Of a stretch of DNA of 64,000 bases, positions 44,070 to 56,500 are shown one piece after another. The number at the start of each line of letters is the position of its first letter. Within the stretch, counting starts at the first letter, position 1. Under the pieces are notes generated by a model. That model was not told the DNA's origin. It made no database searches and saw only the letters and a program-made list of their open reading frames with translations. This DNA is from Lasioglossum baleicum (taxonomy: Eukaryota; Arthropoda; Insecta; Hymenoptera; Halictidae): NCBI RefSeq assembly GCF_051020765.1, contig NW_027469116.1:682001-746000 (forward strand). The letters are read 5' to 3'. The position numbers and the translations under genes were made by a program.

Positions 44070-47000
44070 TGCGCAATTGGTCTGTCATCGCCATCCTCCC
44101 CCCCAACCCCCCCTCACCCTTTAAAATTAATGGAAAATGTAAACCTAAACGTAGAGTCGGATTCGTAACCTCGAAGTTACAAGTCCATTCGCTCAACTAT
44201 CAAAGGAGAGTAAACGCTGCGACTGTGGCGGCACTCGCCGCCGATGCGAAGTCAGCGTCGCGAAATTGGCGTTAAATTCGAACGTTTGGATCAGTTATTT
44301 TCTTTCGGGCCCTTTTCAGCCCTGAACCGTGGAAGCGCCGAAATTCGGGTTTCATTTTTAACGCGGCAGCTTATACCCCCCGAGCCGTTACGGACCACTG
44401 CCGGTGGTGGTCGGTAAGTTATCCTCCGCCGAGGTCGACGCGCGTTACCGATGCACACGTAAAAAATTTTCCGCGAATTTTCGCGAATTTTTCGCGCGGT
44501 AAGCCTTCGTCTCCGCGTCCTCCGTCCGACAAGCCTACTCTCGCCCGCACCCGTCGGCCCGTCCTCGAGCTATACGGCGACAAAGAAACTTTGATTTTTC
44601 ACTAATTTGACGTCATCGAGAAAGTTACGGCCAACTGGGAATTAAAGGTATATCGCCTTTCCGAAATTTGCGGGAGCTCGTCGGGCCTTCGGCCCCGCTC
44701 GGCTCGAGGTCGAGGTCGTCGGTAGCGACGATGGTGGCGGGGAGGTGCGCAATTGGTCTGTCATCGCCATCCTCCCCCCAACCCCCCCTCACCCTTTAAA
44801 ATTAATGGAAAATGTAAACCTAAACGTAGAGTCGGATTCGTAACCTCGAAGTTACAAGTCCATTCGCTCAACTATCAAGGGAGAGTAAACGCGGCGACTG
44901 TGGCGGCACTCGCCGCCGATGCGATGTCAGTGTCGCGAAGTTGGCGTTAAATTCGAACGTTTGAATCAGTTATTTTCTTTCGGGCCCTTTTCAGCCCTGA
45001 ACCGTGGAAGCGCCGAAACTCGGGTTTCATTTTTAACGCGGCAGCTTATACCCCCCGTGCCGTTACCGACCACTGCCGGTGGTGGTCGGTAAGTTATCCT
45101 CCGCCGAGGTCGACGCGCGTTACCGATGCACACGTCAAAAATTTTCCGCGAATTTTCGCGAATTTTTCGCGCGGTAAGCCTTCGTCTCCGCGTCCTCCGT
45201 CCGACAAGCCTACTCTCGCCCGCACCCGTCGACCCGTCCTCGAGCTATACGGCGACAAAGAAACTTTGATTTTTCACTAATTTGACGTCATCGAGAAAGT
45301 TACGGCCAACTGGGAATTAAAGGTATATCGCCTTTCCGAAATTTCCGGGAGCTCGTCGGGCCTTCGGCCCCGCTCGGCTCGAGGTCGAGGTCGTCGGTAG
45401 CGACGATGGTGGCGGGGAGGTGCGCAATTGGTCTGTCATCGCCATCCTCCCCCCCAACCCCCTCTCACCCTTTAAAATTAATGGAAAATGTAAACCTAAA
45501 CGTAGAGTCGGATTTGTAACCTCGAAGTTACAAGTCCATTCGCTCAACTATCAAGGGAGAGTAAACGCGGCGACTGTGGCGGCACTCGCCGCCGATGCGA
45601 TGTCAGCGTCGCGAAGTTGGCGTTAAATTCGAACGTTTGAATCAGTTATTTTCTTTCGGGCCCTTTTCAGCCCTGAACCGTGGAAGCGCCGAAATTCGGG
45701 TTTCATTTTTAAGGCGGCAGCTTATACCCCCCGTGCCGTTACCGACCACTGCCGGTGGTGGTCGGTAAGTTATCCTCCGCCGAGGTCGACGCGCGTTACC
45801 GATGCACACGTAAAAAATTTTCCGGGAATTTTCGCGAATTTTTCGCGCGGTAAGCCTTCGTCTCCGCGTCCTCCGTCCGACGAGCCTACTCTCGCCCGCA
45901 CCCGTCGACCCGTTCTCGAGCTATACGGCGACAAAGAAACTTTGATTTTTCACTAATTTGACGTCATCGAGAAAGTTACGGCCAACTGGGAATTAAAGGT
46001 ATATCGCCTTTCCGAAATTTCCGGGAGCCCGTCGGGCCTTCGGCCCCGCTCGGCTCGGCTCGGCTCGAGGTCGAGGTCGTCGGTAGCGACGATGGTGGCG
46101 GGGAGGTGCGCAATTGGTCTGTCATCGCCATCCTCCCCCCCAACCCCCTCTCACCCTTTAAAATTAATGGAAAATGTAAACCTAAACGTAGAGTCGGATT
46201 TGTAACCTCGAAGTTACAAGTCCATTCGCTCAACTATCAAGGGAGAGTAAACGCGGCGACTGTGGCGGCACTCGCCGCCGATGCGATGTCAGCGTCGCGA
46301 AGTTGGCGTTAAATTCGAACGTTTGAATCAGTTATTTTCTTTCGGGCCCTTTTCAGCCCTGAACCGTGGAAGCGCCGAAATTCGGGTTTCATTTTTAAGG
46401 CGGCAGCTTATACCCCCCGTGCCGTTACCGACCACTGCCGGTGGTGGTCGGTAAGTTATCCTCCGCCGAGGTCGACGCGCGTTACCGATGCACACGTAAA
46501 AAATTTTCCGGGAATTTTCGCGAATTTTTCGCGCGGTAAGCCTTCGTCTCCGCGTCCTCCGTCCGACGAGCCTACTCTCGCCCGCACCCGTCGACCCGTT
46601 CTCGAGCTATACGGCGACAAAGAAACTTTGATTTTTCACTAATTTGACGTCATCGAGAAAGTTACGGCCAACTGGGAATTAAAGGTATATCGCCTTTCCG
46701 AAATTTCCGGGAGCCCGTCGGGCCTTCGGCCCCGCTCGGCTCGGCTCGGCTCGAGGTCGAGGTCGTCGGTAGCGACGATGGTGGCGGGGAGGTGCGCAAT
46801 TGGTCTGTCATCGCCATCCTCCCCCCCAACCCCCCCTCACCCTTTAAAATTAATGGAAAATGTAAACCTAAACGTAGAGTCGGATTCGTAACCTCGAAGT
46901 TACAAGTCCATTCGCTCAACTATCAAGGGAGAGTAAACGCTGCGACTGTGGCGGCACTCGCCGCCGATGCGAAGTCAGCGTCGCGAAATTTGCGTTAAAT

Positions 47001-50000
47001 TCGAACGTTTGGATCAGTTATTTTCTTTCGGGCCCTTTTCAGCCCTGAACCGTGGAAGCGCCGAAATTCGGGTTTCATTTTTAACGCGGCAGCTTATACC
47101 CCCCGAGCCGTTACGGACCACTGCCGGTGGTGGTCGGTAAGTTATCCTCCGCCGAGGTCGACGCGCGTTACCGATGCACACGTAAAAAATTTTCCGCGAA
47201 TTTTCGCGAATTTTTCGCGCGGTAAGCCTTCGTCTCCGCGTCCTCCGTCCGACAAGCCTACTCTCGCCCGCACCCGTCGGCCCGTCCTCGAGCTATACGG
47301 CGACAAAGAAACTTTGATTTTTCACTAATTTGACGTCATCGAGAAAGTTACGGCCAACTGGGAATTAAAGGTATATCGCCTTTCCGAAATTTGCGGGAGC
47401 TCGTCGGGCCTTCGGCCCCGCTCGGCTCGAGGTCGAGGTCGTCGGTAGCGACGATGGTGGCGGGGAGGTGCGCAATTGGTCTGTCATCGCCATCCTCCCC
47501 CCAACCCCCCCTCACCCTTTAAAATTAATGGAAAATGTAAACCTAAACGTAGAGTCGGATTCGTAACCTCGAAGTTACAAGTCCATTCGCTCAACTATCA
47601 AGGGAGAGTAAACGCGGCGACTGTGGCGGCACTCGCCGCCGATGCGATGTCAGTGTCGCGAAGTTGGCGTTAAATTCGAACGTTTGAATCAGTTATTTTC
47701 TTTCGGGCCCTTTTCAGCCCTGAACCGTGGAAGCGCCGAAACTCGGGTTTCATTTTTAACGCGGCAGCTTATACCCCCCGTGCCGTTACCGACCACTGCC
47801 GGTGGTGGTCGGTAAGTTATCCTCCGCCGAGGTCGACGCGCGTTACCGATGCACACGTAAAAAATTTTCCGCGAATTTTCGCGAATTTTTCGCGCGGTAA
47901 GCCTTCGTCTCCGCGTCCTCCGTCCGACAAGCCTACTCTCGCCCGCACCCGTCGACCCGTCCTCGAGCTATACGGCGACAAAGAAACTTTGATTTTTCAC
48001 TAATTTGACGTCATCGAGAAAGTTACGGCCAACTGGGAATTAAAGGTATATCGCCTTTCCGAAATTTCCGGGAGCTCGTCGGGCCTTCGGCCCCGCTCGG
48101 CTCGAGGTCGAGGTCGTCGGTAGCGACGATGGTGGCGGGGAGGTGCGCAATTGGTCTGTCATCGCCATCCTCCCCCCCAACCCCCCCTCACCCTTTAAAA
48201 TTAATGGAAAATGTAAACCTAAACGTAGAGTCGGATTTGTAACCTCGAAGTTACAAGTCCATTCGCTCAACTATCAAGGGAGAGTAAACGCGGCGACTGT
48301 GGCGGCACTCGCCGCCGATGCGATGTCAGCGTCGCGAAGTTGGCGTTAAATTCGAACGTTTGAATCAGTTATTTTCTTTCGGGCCCTTTTCAGCCCTGAA
48401 CCGTGGAAGCGCCGAAATTCGGGTTTCATTTTTAACGCGGCAGCTTATACCCCCCGTGCCGTTACCGACCACTGCCGGTGGTGGTCGGTAAGTTATCCTC
48501 CGCCGAGGTCGACGCGCGTTACCGATGCACACGTAAAAAATTTTTCGCGAATTTTCGCGAATTTTTCGCGCGGTAAGCCTTCGTCTCCGCGTCCTCCGTC
48601 CGACAAGCCTACTCTCGCCCGCACCCGTCGGCCCGTCCTCGAGCTATACGGCGACAAAGAAACTTTGATTTTTCACTAATTTGACGTCATCGAGAAAGTT
48701 ACGGCCAACTGGGAATTAAAGGTATATCGCCTTTCCGAAATTTGCGGGAGCTCGTCGGGCCTTCGGCCCCGCTCGGCTCGAGGTCGAGGTCGTCGGTAGC
48801 GACGATGGTGGCGGGGAGGTGCGCAATTGGTCTGTCATCGCCATCCTCCCCCCAACCCCCCCTCACCCTTTAAAATTAATGGAAAATGTAAACCTAAACG
48901 TAGAGTCGGATTCGTAACCTCGAAGTTACAAGTCCATTCGCTCAACTATCAAGGGAGAGTAAACGCGGCGACTGTGGCGGCACTCGCCGCCGATGCGATG
49001 TCAGTGTCGCGAAGTTGGCGTTAAATTCGAACGTTTGAATCAGTTATTTTCTTTCGGGCCCTTTTCAGCCCTGAACCGTGGAAGCGCCGAAACTCGGGTT
49101 TCATTTTTAACGCGGCAGCTTATACCCCCCGTGCCGTTACCGACCACTGCCGGTGGTGGTCGGTAAGTTATCCTCCGCCGAGGTCGACGCGCGTTACCGA
49201 TGCACACGTCAAAAATTTTCCGCGAATTTTCGCGAATTTTTCGCGCGGTAAGCCTTCGTCTCCGCGTCCTCCGTCCGACAAGCCTACTCTCGCCCGCACC
49301 CGTCGACCCGTCCTCGAGCTATACGGCGACAAAGAAACTTTGATTTTTCACTAATTTGACGTCATCGAGAAAGTTACGGCCAACTGGGAATTAAAGGTAT
49401 ATCGCCTTTCCGAAATTTCCGGGAGCTCGTCGGGCCTTCGGCCCCGCTCGGCTCGAGGTCGAGGTCGTCGGTAGCGACGATGGTGGCGGGGAGGTGCGCA
49501 ATTGGTCTGTCATCGCCATCCTCCCCCCCAACCCCCTCTCACCCTTTAAAATTAATGGAAAATGTAAACCTAAACGTAGAGTCGGATTTGTAACCTCGAA
49601 GTTACAAGTCCATTCGCTCAACTATCAAGGGAGAGTAAACGCGGCGACTGTGGCGGCACTCGCCGCCGATGCGATGTCAGCGTCGCGAAGTTGGCGTTAA
49701 ATTCGAACGTTTGAATCAGTTATTTTCTTTCGGGCCCTTTTCAGCCCTGAACCGTGGAAGCGCCGAAATTCGGGTTTCATTTTTAAGGCGGCAGCTTATA
49801 CCCCCCGTGCCGTTACCGACCACTGCCGGTGGTGGTCGGTAAGTTATCCTCCGCCGAGGTCGACGCGCGTTACCGATGCACACGTAAAAAATTTTCCGGG
49901 AATTTTCGCGAATTTTTCGCGCGGTAAGCCTTCGTCTCCGCGTCCTCCGTCCGACGAGCCTACTCTCGCCCGCACCCGTCGACCCGTTCTCGAGCTATAC

Positions 50001-50170
50001 GGCGACAAAGAAACTTTGATTTTTCACTAATTTGACGTCATCGAGAAAGTTACGGCCAACTGGGAATTAAAGGTATATCGCCTTTCCGAAATTTCCGGGA
50101 GCCCGTCGGGCCTTCGGCCCCGCTCGGCTCGAGGTCGAGGTCGTCGGTAGCGACGATGGTGGCGGGGAGG
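44070..50170 (+). repeat. Nested higher-order repeats at 44-50 kb
   Basis: Class-specific variants recur in order. AACGCTGCGAC monomers lie at 44070, 46793 and 50171. TCAGTGTCGCG plus GAAACTCGGG monomers lie at 44746, 47469 and 48820. CCCCCTCTCACC plus TTTTTAAGGCGG monomers lie at 45421, 46107 and 49495. The pair 44070/44746 reappears at 46793/47469 (2,723 bp apart), and 44746/45421 at 48820/49495 (4,074 bp apart). GTCAAAAATTTT occurs only near 45135 and 49209. Overlapping duplications of two to four monomers explain this. Confidence 0.7.
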
Positions 50171-53100
50171 TGCGCAATTGGTCTGTCATCGCCATCCTCC
50201 CCCCCAACCCCCCCTCACCCTTTAAAATTAATGGAAAATGTAAACCTAAACGTAGAGTCGGATTCGTAACCTCGAAGTTACAAGTCCATTCGCTCAACTA
50301 TCAAGGGAGAGTAAACGCTGCGACTGTGGCGGCACTCGCCGCCGATGCGAAGTCAGCGTCGCGAAATTGGCGTTAAATTCGAACGTTTGGATCAGTTATT
50401 TTCTTTCGGGCCCTTTTCAGCCCTGAACCGTGGAAGCGCCGAAATTCGGGTTTCATTTTTAACGCGGCAGCTTATACCCCCCGAGCCGTTACGGACCACT
50501 GCCGGTGGTGGTCGGTAAGTTATCCTCCGCCGAGGTCGACGCGCGTTACCGATGCACACGTAAAAAATTTTCCGCGAATTTTCGCGAATTTTTCGCGCGG
50601 TAAGCCTTCGTCTCCGCGTCCTCCGTCCGACAAGCCTACTCTCGCCCGCACCCGTCGGCCCGTCCTCGAGCTATACGGCGACAAAGAAACTTTGATTTTT
50701 CACTAATTTGACGTCATCGAGAAAGTTACGGCCAACTGGGAATTAAAGGTATATCGCCTTTCCGAAATTTGCGGGAGCTCGTCGGGCCTTCGGCCCCGCT
50801 CGGCTCGAGGTCGAGGTCGTCGGTAGCGACGATGGTGGCGGGGAGGTGCGCAATTGGTCTGTCATCGCCATCCTCCCCCCCAACCCCCCCTCACCCTTTA
50901 AAATTAATGGAAAATGTAAACCTAAACGTAGAGTCGGATTCGTAACCTCGAAGTTACAAGTCCATTCGCTCAACTATCAAGGGAGAGTAAACGCGGCGAC
51001 TGTGGCGGCACTCGCCGCCGATGCGATGTCAGCGTCGCGAAGTTGGCGTTAAATTCGAACGTTTGAATCAGTTATTTTCTTTCGGGCCCTTTTCAGCCCT
51101 GAACCGTGGAAGCGCCGAAATTCGGGTTTCATTTTTAACGCGGCAGCTTATACCCCCCGTGCCGTTACCGACCACTGCCGGTGGTGGTCGGTAAGTTATC
51201 CTCCGCCGAGGTCGACGCGCGTTACCGATGCACACGTAAAAAATTTTCCGCGAATTTTCGCGAATTTTTCGCGCGGTAAGCCTTCGTCTCCGCGTCCTCC
51301 GTCCGACAAGCCTACTCTCGCCCGCACCCGTCGACCCGTCCTCGAGCTATACGGCGACAAAGAAACTTTGATTTTTCACTAATTTGACGTCATCGAGAAA
51401 GTTACGGCCAACTGGGAATTAAAGGTATATCGCCTTTCCGAAATTTCCGGGAGCTCGTCGGGCCTTCGGCCCCGCTCGGCTCGAGGTCGAGGTCGTCGGT
51501 AGCGACGATGGTGGCGGGGAGGTGCGCAATTGGTCTGTCATAGCCATCCTCCCCCCCAACCCCCCTCACCCTTTAAAATTAATGGAAAATGTAAACCTAA
51601 ACGTAGAGTCGGATTTGTAACCTCGAAGTTACAAGTCCATTCGCTCAACTATCAAGGGAGAGTAAACGCGGCGACTGTGGCGGCACTCGCCGCCGATGCG
51701 ATGTCAGCGTCGCGAAGTTGGCGTTAAATTCGAACGTTTGAATCAGTTATTTTCTTTCGGGCCCTTTTCAGCCCTGAACCGTGGAAGCGCCGAAATTCGG
51801 GTTTCATTTTTAACGCGGCAGCTTATACCCCCCGAGCCGTTACCGACCACTGCCGGTGGTGGTCGGTAAGTTATCCTCCGCCGAGGTCGACGCGCGTTAC
51901 CGATGCACACGTAAAAAATTTTCCGCGAATTTTCGTGAATTTTTCGCGCGGTAAGCCTTCGTCTCCGCGTCCTCCGTCCGACAAGCCTACTCTCGCCCGC
52001 ACCCGTCGACCCGTTCTCGAGTTATACGGCGACAAAGAAACTTTGATTTTTCACTAATTTGACGTCATCGAGAAAGTTACGGCCAACTGGGAATTAAAGG
52101 TATATCGCCTTTCCGAAATTTCCGGGAGCCCGTCGGGCCTTCGGCCCCGCTCGGCTCGACGTCGAGGTCGTCGGTAGCGACGATGGTGGCGGGGAGGTGC
52201 GCAATTGGTCTGTCATCGCCATCCTCCCCCCAACCCCCCCTCACCCTTTAAAATTAATGGAAAATGTAAACCTAAACGTAGAGTCGGATTCGTAACCTCG
52301 AAGTTAAAAGTCCATTCACTCAACTATCAAGGGAGAGTAAACGCGGCGACTGTGGCGGCACTCGCCGCCGATGCGATGTCAGCGTCGCGAAGTTGGCGTT
52401 AAATTCGAACGTTCGAATCAGTTATTTTCTTTCGGGCCCTTTTCAGCCCTGAACCGTGGAAGCGCCGAAATTCGGGTTTCATTTTTAACGCGGCAGCTTA
52501 TACCCCCCGAGCCGTTACGGACCACTGCCGGTGGTGGTCGGTAAGTTATCCTCCGCCGAGGTCGACGCGCGTTACCGATGCACACGTAAAAAATTTTCCG
52601 CGAATTTTCGCGAATTTTTCGCGCGGTAAGCCTTCGTCTCCGCGTCCTCCGTCCGACAAGCCTACTCCCGCCCGCACCCGCCGACCCGTTCTCGAGCTAT
52701 ACGGCGACAAAGAAACTTTGATTTTTCACTAATTTGACGTCATCGAGAAAGTTACGGCCAACTGTGAATTAAAGGTATATCGCCTTTCCGAAATTTCCGG
52801 GAGCTCGTCGGGCCTTCGGCCCCGCTCGGCTCGAGGTCGAGGTCGTCGGTAGCGACGATGGTGGCGGGGAGGTGCGCAATTGGTCTGTCATCGCCATCCC
52901 CCCCAACCCTTCCTCACCCTTTAAAATTAATGGAAAATGTAAACCTAAACGTAGAGTCGGATTCGTAACCTCGAAGTTACAAGTCCATTTGCTCAACCAT
53001 CAAGGGAGAGTAAACGCGGCGACTGTGGCGGCACTCGCCATCGATGCGAAGTCAGCGTCGCGAAATTGGCGTTAAATTCGAACGTTTGGATCAGTTATTT

Positions 53101-53557
53101 TCTTTCGGGCCCTTTTCAGCCCTGAACAGTGGAAGCGCCGAAATTCGGGTTTCATTTTTAACGCGGCAGCTTATACCCCCCGAGCCGTTACGGACCACTG
53201 CCGGTGGTGGTCGGTAAGTTATCCTCCGCCGAGGTCGACGCGCGTTACAGATGCACACGTAAAAAATTTTCCGCGAATTTTCGCGAATTTTTCGCGCGGT
53301 AAGCCTTCGTCTCCGCGTCCTCCGTCCGACGAGCCTACTCTCGCCCGCACCCGTCGCCCCGTTCTCGAGCTATACGGCGACAAAGAAACTTTGATTTTTC
53401 ACTAATTTGACATCATCGAGAAAGTTACGGCCAACTGGGAATTAAAGGTATATCGCCTTTCCGAAATTTCCGGGAGCCCGTCGGGCCTTCGGCCCCGCTC
53501 GACTCGGCTCGGCTCGAGGTCGAGGTCGTCGGTAGCGACGATGGTGGCGAGGAGGCG

Positions 53558-56500
53558 TGCGATTGGTCTGTCATCGCCAACCACCCCCCAACCCCCCCTT
53601 CCCTTTAAAATTAATGGAAAATGTAAACATAAACGTAGAGTCGGATTCGTAAGCTCAAAGTTACAAGTCAATTCGCTCAACTATCAAGGGAGAGTAAACG
53701 CGGCGACTGTGGCGGCACTCGCCATCGATGCGAAGTCAGCGTCGCGAAGTTGGCGTAAAAATTCGAACGTTTGAATCAGTTATTTTCTTTCGGGCCATTT
53801 TCAGCCCTGAACCGTGGAAGCGCCGAAATTCGGGTTTCATTTTTAACGCGGCAGCTTATACCCCCCGAGCCGTTACCGACCACTGCCGGTGGTGGTCGGT
53901 AAGTAATCCTCCGCTGAGGTCGACGCGCGTTACCGATGCACACGTAAAAAATTTTCCGCGAATTTTCGCGAATTTTTCGCGCGGTAAGCCTTCGTCTCCG
54001 CGTCCTCCGTCCGACGAGCCTACTCTCGCCCGCACCCGTCGACCCGTTCTCGAGCTATTCGGCGACAAAGAAACTTTGATTTTTCACTAATTTGACGTCA
54101 TCGAGAAAGTTACGGCCAACTGGGAATTAAAGGTATATCGCCTTTCCGAAATTTCCGGGAGCCCGTCGGGCCTTCGGCCCCGCTCGGCTCGACGTCGAGG
54201 TCGTCGGTAGCGACGATGGTGGCGGGGAGGTGCGCAATTGGTCTGTCATCGCCATCCTACCCCCCAACCCCCCCTCACCCTTTAAAATTAATGGAAATTT
54301 AAACCTAAACGTAGAGTCGGATTCGTAACCTCGAAGTTACAAGTCCATTCGCTCAACTATCAAGGGAGAGTAAACGCGGCGACTGTGGCGGCACTCGCCG
54401 CCGATGCTATGTCAGCGTCGCGAAGTTGGCGTTAAATTCGAACGTTTGAATCAGTTATTTTCTTTCGGGCCCTTTTCAGCCCTGAACCGTGGAAGCGCCG
54501 AAATTCGTGTTTCATTTTTAACGCGGCAGCTTATACCCCCGAGCGTTAACGATCACTGCCGGTGGTGGTCGGTAAGTTATCCTCCGCCGAGGTCGACGCG
54601 CGTTACCGATGCACACGTAAAAAATTTTCCGCGAATTTTCGCGAATTTTTCGCGCGGTAAGCCTTCGTCTCCGCGTCCTCCGTCCGACGAGCCTACTCTC
54701 GCCCGCACCCGTCGCCCCGTTCTCGAGCTATACGGCGACAAAGAAACTTTGATTTTTCACTAATTTGACGTCATCGAGAAAGTTACGGCCAACTGGGAAT
54801 TAAAGGTATATCGCCTTTCCGAAATTTCCGGGAGCCCGTCGGGCCTTCGGCCCCGCTCGGCTCGACGTCGAGGTCGTCGGTAGCGACGATGGTGGCGGGG
54901 AGGTGCGCAATTGGTCTGTCATCGCCATCCTCCCCCCCAACCCCCCCTCACCCTTTAAAATTAATGGAAAATGTAAACCTAAACGTAGAGTCGGATTCGT
55001 AACCTCGAAATTACAAGTCCATTCGCTCAACTATCAAGGGAGAGTAAACGCGGCGACTGTGGCGGCATTCGCCGCCGATGCGATGTCAGCGTCGCGAAGT
55101 TGGCGTTAAATTCGAACGTTTGAATCAGTTATTTTCTTTCGGGCCCTTTTCAGCCCTGAACCGTGGAAGCGCCGAAATTCGGGTTTCATTTTTAACGCGG
55201 CAGCTTATACCCCCCGTGCCGTTACCGACCACTGCCGGTGGTGGTCGGTAAGTTATCCTCCGCCGAGGTCGACGCGCGTTACCGATGCACACGTAAAAAA
55301 TTTTCCGCGAATTTTCGCGAATTTTTCGCGCGGTAAGCCTTCGTCTCCGCGTCCTCCGTCCGACAAGCCTACTCCCGCCCGCACCCGCCGACCCGTCCTC
55401 GAGCTATACGGCGACAAAGAAACTTTGATTTTTCACTAATTTGACGTCATCGAGAAAGTTACGGCCAACTGGGAATTAAAGGTATATCGCCTTTCCGAAA
55501 TTTCCGGGAGCTCGTCGGGCCTTCGGCCCCGCTCGGCTCGAGGTCGAGGTCGTCGGTAGCGACGATGGTGGTGGGGAGGTGCGCAATTGGTCTGTCATCG
55601 CCATCCCCCCCAACCCCCCCTTCCCTTTAAAATTAATGGAAAATGTAAACATAAACGTAGAGTCGGATTCGTAAGCTCAAAGTTACAAGTCAATTCGCTC
55701 AACTATCAAGGGAGAGTAAACGCGGCGACTGTGGCGGCACTCGCCATCGATGCGAAGTCAGCGTCGCGAAGTTGGCGTAAAAATTCGAACGTTTGAATCA
55801 GTTATTTTCTTTCGGGCCATTTTCAGCCCTGAACCGTGGAAGCGCCGAAATTCGGGTTTCATTTTTAACGCGGCAGCTTATACCCCCCGAGCCGTTACCG
55901 ACCACTGCCGGTGGTGGTCGGTAAGTAATCCTCCGCTGAGGTCGACGCGCGTTACCGATGCACACGTAAAAAATTTTCCGCGAATTTTCGCGAATTTTTC
56001 GCGCGGTAAGCCTTCGTCTCCGCGTCCTCCGTCCGACGAGCCTACTCTCGCCCGCACCCGTCGACCCGTTCTCGAGCTATTCGGCGACAAAGAAACTTTG
56101 ATTTTTCACTAATTTGACGTCATCGAGAAAGTTACGGCCAACTGGGAATTAAAGGTATATCGCCTTTCCGAAATTTCCGGGAGCCCGTCGGGCCTTCGGC
56201 CCCGCTCGGCTCGACGTCGAGGTCGTCGGTAGCGACGATGGTGGCGGGGAGGTGCGCAATTGGTCTGTCATCGCCATCCTACCCCCCAACCCCCCCTCAC
56301 CCTTTAAAATTAATGGAAATTTAAACCTAAACGTAGAGTCGGATTCGTAACCTCGAAGTTACAAGTCCATTCGCTCAACTATCAAGGGAGAGTAAACGCG
56401 GCGACTGTGGCGGCACTCGCCGCCGATGCTATGTCAGCGTCGCGAAGTTGGCGTTAAATTCGAACGTTTGAATCAGTTATTTTCTTTCGGGCCCTTTTCA

